From positions 1,302,001 through 1,366,000 of the forward strand of contig NZ_FOIU01000001.1 of the NCBI RefSeq assembly GCF_900111495.1: a stretch of DNA of 64,000 bases, written 5' to 3'. The position numbers and the translations under genes are program-made. Numbering within the stretch: the stretch's first letter is position 1; each line of letters begins with the position of its first letter. The notes under the pieces are model-generated. The model did not search any database. It was not told the DNA's origin and worked only from the letters and a program-made list of their open reading frames with translations. Source of the DNA: Chryseobacterium wanjuense. Lineage in GTDB: Bacteria; Bacteroidota; Bacteroidia; Flavobacteriales; Weeksellaceae. Below are positions 9,401-17,549 of this stretch, piece after piece.

Positions 9401-10166
9401 ACCGTTTAATTCAGTTGTTAAAGGAAATTATAAAGCAAAAGGACTTGTCATTTATACAGATAAATCTGCTTCGGGAAATTCGGATTTAATTGATATTTCT
9501 ATTGATAATAATACGAAAACGTCTTTTAAAACAATAAGTGAAGTCAATATCAATGGGGATTTGCAGAACTTTTCCACAAAACAGTTTGTAATGGGAGAAA
9601 CGAAAAGTTATTACAACGATTTTTTCCAGGATTCGCAGACGGAAGATTTCCGCAAAAAGAATCTGGAAGAGGAATTCGGATCTGTTTTAGATAAAGTGAT
9701 CAGCGTAAAATCTGTGAAACTTCTTGACGGGAAAGATCTTACGGCAAAACCGCTGTCGTATGAAGTGCAGTTTAATATTAATGATAAGCCACAATCTGTC
9801 GGAAGTTTGAAAATCATGAAAATTCCTTTTGTGACAAAGCCTTTTACGAAAGAAGTGGTGGCCACTGAAAACAGATCTACAGATATTCAATACACGAAAT
9901 ATGAGAAACAGAACGATTATTTTGAAGAAGTGTATCTGAATATTCCTGAAGGTATGAAATTCATTGAAATTCCTGAAAATAAAACATTGGCTTACAATGG
10001 ATTTAATTATTCCATCAATTATAATCTGGAAAAAAACAATAGATTAAAAATTACCAGAAAAGCAGATACACCTTGGGATAATATCAAGAAAGAACAATAT
10101 CCTGAGTTTAAAAAATTCGTGGAAGATGCCATTAATGCAGAAAACCAGATTTTAGGTTATAAATAA
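6414..10166 (+). CDS. Large exported TPR / DUF3857 / transglutaminase-like protein
   Basis: A 1250-residue protein with an N-terminal signal peptide (ends GAIAQ, about residue 19). Residues about 340-660 are helical and TPR-like. A DUF3857 region follows (about 670-830; YLYEITSEKGIEEMKEYY), then a transglutaminase-like core with the catalytic Cys in LGDCKDLSTLF (about residue 933), His in FNHCIVKV and Asp in LEMTDKY. The C-terminus is beta-rich. DUF3857-transglutaminase proteins are common in Bacteroidota, and their role is not established; the complete Cys-His-Asp set suggests an active amidase or crosslinking enzyme in the periplasm. It ends 34 bp before a terminator palindrome shared with convergent ribF. 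Confidence 0.85.
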   Translation: MRKVLISAIYFLSIGAIAQTKEETKTWELLLNNKRTEARNFYDKNLKDKKLNGFESLFLDALIDEEMGEMIFDETFLKNFVNLKEDESLLYPIFKKSFVLSDNENSSMDDNTYKKVDFLAQDPIYGQNISILEYKATLDRVRNNPKSADDYLAKIKRIDKWQFAGVFENLNGSGLYNEYEPETHANNDKLFNANSFGNIGWYNRKFPSNDAFEFFMNESEYGRGIMYAQSFIENPAERKILFEVDTNTEFRLFLNDVEVLSSTSDGYSNLGAHMVEVNLPKGMNRLLLKFDMKESKNAFMVIPFDTNFQKISDLKYFDTYQNYQKSSLTQLQAKELPLKFERLLKEKVAQNPNSFFYKYLLAAGYLNNYQNDQAKEIIDELLKTYPKASLVQGLLSSYYTNLDDKEKINEVFKNIELNDAEYFLVPVLKMTNSDGFQDMSIQDLEKNRDILLKTKAKALGGFFDMMIALRNRDMDKAKMHIANLKKGFANNEKFFVVFTALEDMDKKDQSSTIKKFEEFYAQKSSPDVMSGLYSLYQKSNRVEDQKKILKKYMEMFPSVNSFRSQYLDLLDDNVQNPEYGTELENALGNYPYSYSLLAAKAEYLAKQNKKAEAVKFAKLSLSHNTENETMHKLVRDIDNTQDEISLVAVKDLYKIASERKNKAPKGKKGVTTLLDEYIVNVYPEGGFKKRSTYLYEITSEKGIEEMKEYYVNYYDDVIKSEIVKPNGSIVPGEKSEDQIVFTNLAVGDIVVIQKESLERSGGRFYKDFNLSSYFNSEYPVVESIFTVITPESMNYQVKSNNKEVPSTKKKIGDKVFQTWKLTDLPEVNLDEYFGPSFYDATISVTANSIKTWQEISSWYADLTRKSLVSDKVVEKAFKEIFPSGVSGMNDTQKAEKIYNYIEKNVTYSSVDFRQSGYIPQKPSKTLVTKLGDCKDLSTLFVILGNQAGLKSNLVLVQTNDNSVQRLILPNLSFNHCIVKVNLDGKETFLEMTDKYLPFNSVVKGNYKAKGLVIYTDKSASGNSDLIDISIDNNTKTSFKTISEVNINGDLQNFSTKQFVMGETKSYYNDFFQDSQTEDFRKKNLEEEFGSVLDKVISVKSVKLLDGKDLTAKPLSYEVQFNINDKPQSVGSLKIMKIPFVTKPFTKEVVATENRSTDIQYTKYEKQNDYFEEVYLNIPEGMKFIEIPENKTLAYNGFNYSINYNLEKNNRLKITRKADTPWDNIKKEQYPEFKKFVEDAINAENQILGYK

Positions 10167-10192
10167 TTTTAACCACAAAAATAATTCAATAC

Positions 10193-10234
10193 AAAAAAGA
10201 AAATGCTTACAAATTTGTAAGCATTTTTTATTTT
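10193..10234. terminator. Bidirectional terminator between the DUF3857 gene and ribF
   Basis: A perfect 13-bp palindrome (10201-10226, arms AAATGCTTACAAA and TTTGTAAGCATTT) is flanked by A-rich sequence on the left and T-rich sequence on the right, and lies between two convergent stop codons. Confidence 0.8.
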
Positions 10235-11153
10235 AAAAATTAAATTCTTCAGTTAATCTTTTGTCTTCGTCTAATCTTTCAATGAGTTTTTCGAGTCCTT
10301 CGAATTTTATTTCGTCGTGAAGAAAATCTCTGAATTTCACAGTAATTTTTTCATCGTAGATATCACCTTCAAAATCAAGAATATATACTTCTACGGTTAA
10401 TTTTTCTCCGTTTACAGTCGGATTGGTTCCAATGCTTAGCATTCCTTTATATTGCTGGTTTTTTACAAAAACTTCAACGATATAAGCGCCTTTTTTAGGT
10501 AAAAGTTTAATGGAATCTGTTTCAATATTGGCTGTCGGATAGCCGATTGTTCTTCCGATTTTCTTCCCGTGAGCCACCGTCCCGGAAACAGAGTAGGAAT
10601 ACCCCAGCATTTCATTGGCATCCTTGATGTTTCCTGCTAAAAGCGCATTTCGGATTTTGGTAGAACTGATATTATTTTCATGAATATTAATCGCTTCCAT
10701 CTGCTCAACTTCAAAATCCAGTTCTTTTGACAATTTTTGAAGCAATTCAAAGTTTCCGCTTTTATTTTTTCCGAAAGAATGGTCGTAGCCTATAATTAAA
10801 TACTTTACATTTAATCTTTCAATTAAAATCTGACGTACAAATTCTTCACCTGTCAGGTTTCGGAACTCTTCATCGAATTCTTTTAAAAACAGATTATCAA
10901 TGCCATACTTTTCCATCAGGAATTTCTTTTCCTCTAAAGTATTCAGCAGTTTTAAATCTTCATTAGGATTAAAAACAAACCTCGGATGTGGCCAAAAAGT
11001 GAGCACTGCAGTCTCTAAATTGTTCTCTGCACCTACCTTTGTCAACTCATCGATAATACTTTTATGACCAAGATGTACCCCGTCGAACATACCTAAAGAC
11101 AAGGCTAATGGCTTTTGAGAGGAATAATCTGTGAAATTCTTGAAAACTTTCAA
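10233..11153 (-). CDS. ribF: Bifunctional riboflavin kinase / FAD synthetase
   Basis: Makes FMN from riboflavin and then FAD from FMN; cytoplasmic, 306 residues. The N-terminal nucleotidyltransferase domain shows LGMFDGVHLGHKSII (HxGH-type motif), VLTFWPHPRFVF and IGYDHSFGKNKSG, then SSTKIRNAL. The C-terminal kinase domain begins near residue 180 with VAHGKKIGRTIGYPTANI and continues through the GAYIVEV and GTNPTVNG segments. The start codon is TTG at 11153; no closer ATG fits the N-terminus of the family. A -7 box lies 21 bp upstream. Confidence 0.95.
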   Translation of the reverse strand: MKVFKNFTDYSSQKPLALSLGMFDGVHLGHKSIIDELTKVGAENNLETAVLTFWPHPRFVFNPNEDLKLLNTLEEKKFLMEKYGIDNLFLKEFDEEFRNLTGEEFVRQILIERLNVKYLIIGYDHSFGKNKSGNFELLQKLSKELDFEVEQMEAINIHENNISSTKIRNALLAGNIKDANEMLGYSYSVSGTVAHGKKIGRTIGYPTANIETDSIKLLPKKGAYIVEVFVKNQQYKGMLSIGTNPTVNGEKLTVEVYILDFEGDIYDEKITVKFRDFLHDEIKFEGLEKLIERLDEDKRLTEEFNF

Positions 11154-11173
11154 AACGGAAAAAAATTTGACTG

Positions 11174-11181
11174 CAAATATA
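11174..11181 (-). promoter_or_regulatory. -7 element of the ribF promoter
   Basis: Minus-strand TATATTTG, a full match to TAnnTTTG, placed 21 bp before the ribF start. No TTG is found at the normal -33 spacing, so the call is partial. Confidence 0.45.
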
Positions 11182-11199
11182 GGAAATAATGTACCAAAT

Positions 11200-11245
11200 T
11201 AATGTAACAATATAACAATGTAGCATTTTAGCAATACATAATATA
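11200..11245. repeat. Single arm of intergenic repeat family D
   Basis: TTAATGTAACAATATAACAA and GTAGCATTTTAGCAATA resemble one arm of the 5210-5283 palindrome, with small insertions. The opposite arm is absent. Confidence 0.5.
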
Positions 11246-11343
11246 TAACCTGATTCTGTTATCCGCGATTTGACTGGGGAACTCATAAATTATTATCTTG
11301 CTACACCAGCAAAAAAGTATGATAAAAATCTGTTTTTTACCAA

Positions 11344-12902
<1,559 letters not shown>

Positions 12903-12916
12903 TTTTTGAACGCTTT

Positions 12917-12945
12917 ATGCCTAAAGCTTAAAGCCTAAAGCCTAA
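12917..12945. repeat. Short tandem repeat in the atpD-atpC spacer
   Basis: About four near-copies of a 7-bp unit (GCCTAAA / GCTTAAA) lie between the atpD stop and the atpC start. They make up most of the 48-bp spacer. Confidence 0.7.
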
Positions 12946-12950
12946 AAAAT

Positions 12951-13232
12951 ATGAATATAAAAATTTTAACACCAGAATACGTAGTTTTTGAAGGGGAAGT
13001 AGATTCTGTATTGTTGCCGGGTAAAAATGGAGAATTCCATATTATGCAAAATCACGCAGGAATCGTTTCTTCTCTAGTAGGTGGTAAAGTAAAATTATAT
13101 GCTAAGTCTGTGGATGAAGCATATACGAAATATTTTACTAAAGAAAATGAAAAAGATTCAGTTTTCTCTTATCCTATCAAAAGCGGTGTTGTAGAATTTA
13201 ATCATAATAAAGGAATTATCCTTTGTGAATAA
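12951..13232 (+). CDS. atpC: F0F1 ATP synthase subunit epsilon (short form)
   Basis: A 93-residue epsilon subunit that connects the F1 head to the rotor. It has the N-terminal beta-sandwich only, with LTPEYVVFEGEVDSVLLPGKNGEF and MQNHAGIVSSL. The two C-terminal inhibitory helices of E. coli epsilon are missing, as is common for Bacteroidota, so regulation by the extended epsilon conformation is not expected. It is followed by a strong terminator. Confidence 0.95.
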   Translation: MNIKILTPEYVVFEGEVDSVLLPGKNGEFHIMQNHAGIVSSLVGGKVKLYAKSVDEAYTKYFTKENEKDSVFSYPIKSGVVEFNHNKGIILCE

Positions 13233-13261
13233 TTAAATGAAAAGCTAAATATATTTTCAAG

Positions 13262-13289
13262 AAAGTGTAACTTTGGTTACACTTTTTTT
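13262..13289 (+). terminator. Rho-independent terminator of atpDC
   Basis: A 10-bp stem (AAAGTGTAAC / GTTACACTTT) with loop TTTG runs into a T tract, 30 bp after the atpC stop. Confidence 0.9.
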
Positions 13290-13312
13290 ATGTCTTGTAA
13301 AAATCTGATTGT

Positions 13313-14134
13313 ATGAAGAAATATTTAATCATTTTATTTACAGTTTTGGGTATGCTGTTCAATGCTCAAAATATAAAAACAAAAAGAGGAATTGTAACGA
13401 TTGACGGAATTCACGTTGCAAAAATCTCCAACAAATCGGATGAATATATTTTCATGGATTTGAAGGAAACTCCGATTTATACTATAGAATTTGTAGACAA
13501 AAGTATAGTTGATTCTGTACGAGACAGTTACATCAAATTAAATAGGATTTATAATAAAGATAAAACCTTAGAATTAGATTACATTTCTCCATCGGCATTT
13601 TCCGGTGAAGAAAAATCGGCAGTCTATACTTCGGTTAAAAGTCTGAAAATTATTGATAATAAAGGAATTAATATCAAAAATCTGGACGACTTATTTTCTA
13701 AAACTCCCAAAAGAAATTTAGATGCCAAAACCAAGGAAGCATATTCCGTAAGAAGTAAAATTGATAAACTGAATATCACGGTGAACAATGTCGGTGAAAT
13801 TTTAAGTAACGGAAGACCCGTTGGATATTTTACCAATCTACCCGTGAGTTTTGGTTCGGAAGACACGGTCATGGATAAAACTTTTGTTGATATAGAAATC
13901 TACGACGCCAACAGTAAATATATCGGAAGATATATCACAACAACGAAGCAATTGAAAACTGCCGGCGGAAAAACTTTCACCATGTACAGGGAAATGTCCG
14001 GTCGGGCTTCGATTCTGAAATTTCCGACTTACAAAGCGATTGCAGAAAGACTCGCCATCATGGATCCGAATTTTATTAAACCTCAGGGAAAAGTTGTCGC
14101 TGGTCCCGTTTTGAAAGATGGTATAGAAAAATAA
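13313..14134 (+). CDS. Exported protein of unknown function
   Basis: A 273-residue protein with a signal peptide (KKYLIILFTVLGMLFNAQ, cleaved near residue 19). I do not recognise a named family. The mature part begins with strands (RGIVTIDGIHVAKISNK, IFMDLKETPIYTIEFV), has a polar middle, and ends with a compact region containing NNVGEILSNGRPVGYF and IEIYDANSKYIGRYITT. No catalytic motif or transmembrane helix is seen after the leader. It stands alone between the atpDC terminator and a repeat plus terminator. It is probably periplasmic. Confidence 0.7.
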   Translation: MKKYLIILFTVLGMLFNAQNIKTKRGIVTIDGIHVAKISNKSDEYIFMDLKETPIYTIEFVDKSIVDSVRDSYIKLNRIYNKDKTLELDYISPSAFSGEEKSAVYTSVKSLKIIDNKGINIKNLDDLFSKTPKRNLDAKTKEAYSVRSKIDKLNITVNNVGEILSNGRPVGYFTNLPVSFGSEDTVMDKTFVDIEIYDANSKYIGRYITTTKQLKTAGGKTFTMYREMSGRASILKFPTYKAIAERLAIMDPNFIKPQGKVVAGPVLKDGIEK

Positions 14135-14140
14135 ATAAAA

Positions 14141-14197
14141 ATAGGACGGGCTTTAGCCCGTTTGCACAAAAAATACATTCAACTGGCTTTAGCCAAA
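14141..14197. repeat. Intergenic double-hairpin repeat (family C)
   Basis: Two short hairpins in tandem, CGGGCTTTAGCCCG (14147-14160) and TGGCTTTAGCCA (14184-14195), are joined by an AT-rich linker. The same layout recurs at 47402-47460, so this is a dispersed element. Confidence 0.8.
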
Positions 14198-14200
14198 ATT

Positions 14201-14240
14201 AAAAAAACTCCTGAAAATTATTTTTCAGGAGTTATATTTT
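14201..14240. terminator. Bidirectional terminator
   Basis: A 12-bp stem AACTCCTGAAAA / TTTTCAGGAGTT (14206-14217 and 14222-14233) lies between convergent genes, with A-rich and T-rich flanks. Confidence 0.75.
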
Positions 14241-14247
14241 AAACTTA

Positions 14248-14316
14248 GCTTGTCATTCTGTAGGAATCTAAACATGGTTTTGCTAAAAATTGGAACCTGA
14301 ATTCCTACGACAAAGT
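14248..14316. repeat. Dispersed GTCATTCTG-type repeat (family B)
   Basis: TTGTCATTCTGTAGGAAT pairs imperfectly with ATTCCTACGACAA about 50 bp on. It belongs to the GTCATTCTG / GTCATGCTGAG repeat set seen also at 15694, 36022 and 42087. Confidence 0.6.
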
Positions 14317-14364
14317 TGATGTATATTTTATTTATAAAAGTTACGAAAGAAAAAAATTCAAAAA

Positions 14365-16560
14365 TTACAAACTCAAAATCACTCCATTTTCTTTCAACTG
14401 CTGCATGGGTTTTGAAAACCAAAACAATTCAAAATCTTCAAAATTTTCTTCAAAATTTGTCTTAACTTGTTGAAGGGTAATCTTTTTAGGGTTTTCAGGA
14501 GAGTTTTCTTCAAACATTTTCATCAGCCATTCTGCCTGTTCCTGCTCCAAATCGATGCTGACAATATTGGTTTTTAAATGGACTGTAATTTTCGTATACG
14601 GATAAACATATTGTTTTTTTGTTTTTACGCGATTCTCAGCGATTACATTTTTCGTCAGAAAAACGATTTTTGAATTTCCTTTAAATTTAAAATCTTCATC
14701 TTCCAATAAACAGTCATGAATATAATCGGGATGAATGGTTGTTCTCGGAATTTTAAAATCAAACCATTCCTGAAGCGAAAGGTCAAAATTAATTTCGTGC
14801 ATATAATTGAACAAAGATTTTTTTAATCCAAAACTAAATTTCCCATGATCGATTCCGGTTTTATCTTTAAAATCGACATCGTTGTTGGCAAACAAAATTT
14901 CCTGTTTGATCGGAATCACTCCAAACTCTTCAGGATTCAAACCGACAGGTGAGTGGGCAGTCATGGCAAACTGATGCCAAAATCCACTTTGCAGAATTCC
15001 CATTTCAAACATCTGTCGAACCATTTCTAAAGAATCGACCGTTTCCTGAATTGTCTGGGTAGGATAGCCATACATCAGATAAGCATGGATCATGATCCCG
15101 GCTTCGGTAAAATTTCTTGTCACCTGTGCAACCTGTTCCACAGAAATTCCTTTGTCGATTAATTGTAGCAACCGATCACTGGCCACTTCAAGGCCACCCG
15201 AAACGGCAACGCAACCTGAAAGTTTTAACAAAAAACATAAATCCTTAGTAAAACTTTTTTCAAATCGAATATTGGTCCACCAGGTGACTACAAGATTTCT
15301 TCGCAAAATTTCCAGCGCAACTTCCCGCATCAGAGCCGGAGGAGCGGCTTCGTCTACAAAATGAAATCCGGTTTCCCCTGTTGTTTGGATCAACTCTTCC
15401 ATTCTGTCAACGAGAATTTTTGCAGAAATGGGCTCGTAAATTTTGATATAATCCAAAGAAATATCACAAAAAGTACATTTTCCCCAGTAGCAGCCGTGCG
15501 CCATTGTCAGTTTATTCCACCTTCCGTCGCTCCATAAACTGTGCATCGGGTTGGCGATTTCAATCACTGAAATATATTTATCTAGTTGTAAATCAATGTA
15601 ATCGGGAGTGCCGATGTCAACTTGTTTATAATCGTGTCTTTTAGAATTATTTTTATAGGTAACCTTTTGGTTTTCAATGAGAAAGGTTCTTTTAAATTCA
15701 GGTTCTTCACTCGGTTCAGAATGACAAATATGTTCGTAAAGCAGTTCAATAGGAAGCTCGCCATCATCCAAAGTAATGAAATCAAAAAATTCAAAAACTC
15801 TCGTGTCTTTTACTTCCCGTAATTCTGTATTCGGGAAACCGCCACCCATCGCGATTTTGATGTGAGGATAATTTTCTTTAATAAACTTTGCACATCGAAA
15901 AGCTGAATATAAATTTCCGGGAAAAGGTATCGAAAAACACACAAGCTTTGGTTGTACAATATCAATTTTTTCTTTAAGAATTTTTAAAGTAAAATCATCA
16001 ATAAAAGTCTGATTCTCTGATAGTTTTAAATATAATTCATCAAAGGAATTGGCACTTTTTCCCAATTTTTCTGCATACCTGCTGAACCCAAAATCTGAAT
16101 CGATATTTTCAATAATATAATCAGATAAATCTTCTAAATATAAGGTAGCCAAATGTTTAGCTTTATCCTGCAAACCCATGTTCCCGAAAGCAAATTCCAT
16201 ATCATCAAGTTGGTTGAATCTGGAAGCTTCCGGCAAAAAATTCATGGAGCAGATCTGTCTCGCCAGTGTCGGAGTTTTGCCCTGAAGAAAAGAAATTACC
16301 TGATCGATGGTTTTGATGTATTCATCTCTTAAGGCAAAAATTCTTTGCGCATTTTCTGAAACATTTTGAATATCAATCTTTTTGTCGAAAATTCTCTGAA
16401 TTCCGTCTTTTGAAAATAAATCCAAAATCACTTCAATTCCCAAATCGATCTGATAGCTTGAAATATTTTTAGTATTTAAAAAACCTTTGATATAAGCCGT
16501 CGCAGGATATGGAGTATTGAGTTGGGTAAAAGGCGGAGTGATAAGAAGCAGATCTTTCAA
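14365..16560 (-). CDS. B12-binding-domain radical SAM protein
   Basis: A 731-residue cytoplasmic iron-sulfur enzyme of unknown substrate. The N-terminus (LLITPPFTQLNTPYPA) and residues about 200-270 (KLVCFSIPFPGNLYSAF, IKIAMGGGFPNTELREVKD) form the cobalamin-binding-like region. The radical SAM core begins near residue 350 with HGCYWGKCTFCDIS, where the cysteines are spaced C-x4-C-x2-C rather than C-x3-C-x2-C, and continues with HFVDEAAPP and ASDRLLQLIDKG. Between the two domains (about residues 278-288) is the peptide CHSEPSEEPEF, encoded by a copy of a dispersed repeat. The start is TTG at 16560, since no usable ATG is near, with a -7 box 14 bp upstream. EamA lies 40 bp upstream on the same strand. 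Confidence 0.88.
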   Translation of the reverse strand: MKDLLLITPPFTQLNTPYPATAYIKGFLNTKNISSYQIDLGIEVILDLFSKDGIQRIFDKKIDIQNVSENAQRIFALRDEYIKTIDQVISFLQGKTPTLARQICSMNFLPEASRFNQLDDMEFAFGNMGLQDKAKHLATLYLEDLSDYIIENIDSDFGFSRYAEKLGKSANSFDELYLKLSENQTFIDDFTLKILKEKIDIVQPKLVCFSIPFPGNLYSAFRCAKFIKENYPHIKIAMGGGFPNTELREVKDTRVFEFFDFITLDDGELPIELLYEHICHSEPSEEPEFKRTFLIENQKVTYKNNSKRHDYKQVDIGTPDYIDLQLDKYISVIEIANPMHSLWSDGRWNKLTMAHGCYWGKCTFCDISLDYIKIYEPISAKILVDRMEELIQTTGETGFHFVDEAAPPALMREVALEILRRNLVVTWWTNIRFEKSFTKDLCFLLKLSGCVAVSGGLEVASDRLLQLIDKGISVEQVAQVTRNFTEAGIMIHAYLMYGYPTQTIQETVDSLEMVRQMFEMGILQSGFWHQFAMTAHSPVGLNPEEFGVIPIKQEILFANNDVDFKDKTGIDHGKFSFGLKKSLFNYMHEINFDLSLQEWFDFKIPRTTIHPDYIHDCLLEDEDFKFKGNSKIVFLTKNVIAENRVKTKKQYVYPYTKITVHLKTNIVSIDLEQEQAEWLMKMFEENSPENPKKITLQQVKTNFEENFEDFELFWFSKPMQQLKENGVILSL
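15694..15733 (-). repeat. Family B repeat inside the radical SAM coding sequence
   Basis: On the minus strand TGTCATTCTGAACCGAGTGA plus GAACCTGAA is a copy of the dispersed GTCATTCTG...GAAGAA repeat, read in frame as CHSEPSEEPEF. The opposite frame gives FVILNRVKNL, the familiar shadow translation of this repeat type. Confidence 0.75.
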
Positions 16561-16574
16561 CAGTAAAATTTTTG

Positions 16575-16582
16575 CAAAGTTA
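16575..16582 (-). promoter_or_regulatory. -7 element upstream of the radical SAM gene
   Basis: Minus-strand TAACTTTG (TAnnTTTG) lies 14 bp before the TTG start. No properly spaced -33 TTG is seen. Confidence 0.4.
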
Positions 16583-16600
16583 TTTTAAATTTTTGAATTT

Positions 16601-17479
16601 TTAAGAATGAACATTTTTTTTACTTCCGGCCAAAACATTTAAAATTACTCCGACCAATATCAAAGTGATTCCAAGAAATAAATTGAAAGTAAATTTTTCA
16701 TTAAAAATAAGTACACTCACCAATACTGCGACTACAGGTTCCAGTGCTCCCAAGATTGCTGCCGGAGTTGAACCAATACTTTTGATGGCAAAAACCAGAC
16801 ACAATGTTGAAACTACAGTCGTTAAAAATGCAAAAACTACAAAACTAAAAAATAAAGTTATTGACGGAATAGCGAATGATTCTTTTCCTAGTAGAGCTTT
16901 AATCATAAAAAAACCTGAAGTAAAAAGCATGGAATAGAAGGAAAGCTTAAACCCTGAAACCTTTATATTGGATTTATTAACGATGATAATATAAAGTGCA
17001 TAAAAAAGTGAGCTCAGCATTACAATTCCCAATCCTATGTAATTAATTTCCAGACCTTTTCCTTTTAGGCATAAAACAATTACTCCAGCAAAAGCGAGAA
17101 GTAATGATAAGATAGAAATGAAATTTAGCTTTTCTTTATAAAAGAAAAACATGATCAGAGCAACAATAACAGGGTAGATAAAAAGCACGGTTGATGCGAT
17201 TCCCGCGGTGAGGAAATCATATCCTAAAAATAAAAATTCTGAAGAAAGGGCATAACACATTCCGAGTACTGCTAAAATTAATCCTTCTTTTTTATTAATA
17301 GAAAAACTTTCTTTGGAATAAAGTAAATAACCACCAATCATTAAGGCAGAAAATAAAAATCTATAAAATAAAGTAATATCTAATGAAAAATGTGCCTGCT
17401 TTACAGGTACGATAAAAATCGGAATCAGACCATATGAAACCGCTGAAATAATTCCTAAAGCATATCCTTTTAATTTCAT
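16601..17479 (-). CDS. EamA/DMT-family transporter
   Basis: A 292-residue inner-membrane protein with about ten hydrophobic segments and two EamA repeats (residues about 5-140 and 150-285). Family signs are the opening GIISAVSYGLIPIF, the mid-protein GLGIVMLSSLFYALYIIIVN, and LGALEPVVAVLVSVLIFNEK in the last helices. Drug/metabolite transporters of this group move amino acids or metabolites out of or into the cell; the substrate is unknown. It is separated from upstream capB by a strong terminator, so it should have its own promoter. Confidence 0.9.
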   Translation of the reverse strand: MKLKGYALGIISAVSYGLIPIFIVPVKQAHFSLDITLFYRFLFSALMIGGYLLYSKESFSINKKEGLILAVLGMCYALSSEFLFLGYDFLTAGIASTVLFIYPVIVALIMFFFYKEKLNFISILSLLLAFAGVIVLCLKGKGLEINYIGLGIVMLSSLFYALYIIIVNKSNIKVSGFKLSFYSMLFTSGFFMIKALLGKESFAIPSITLFFSFVVFAFLTTVVSTLCLVFAIKSIGSTPAAILGALEPVVAVLVSVLIFNEKFTFNLFLGITLILVGVILNVLAGSKKNVHS

Positions 17480-17510
17480 TAAAATTATTCTATAAAAAAT
17501 TAAAATATTA

Positions 17511-17549
17511 TAAAAAAAACCACTGAATGACTCAGTGGTTTTTTTTTAT
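17511..17549. terminator. Terminator of the capA-capB transcript
   Basis: A 9-bp stem AACCACTGA / TCAGTGGTT (17518-17526 and 17532-17540) is flanked by A8 and T9 tracts. It is directly downstream of the capB stop on the minus strand. Confidence 0.85.

Noticed and set aside
14225-14422. 65-residue frame on the minus strand
   Set aside because: It is made of the terminator, a family B repeat and the antisense-phase end of the radical SAM gene; no coding signal.
15582-15794. 70-residue frame containing FVILNRVKNL
   Set aside because: This is the well-known shadow reading of the dispersed GTCATTCTG repeat. It is on the same strand as, and in another frame of, the radical SAM gene.
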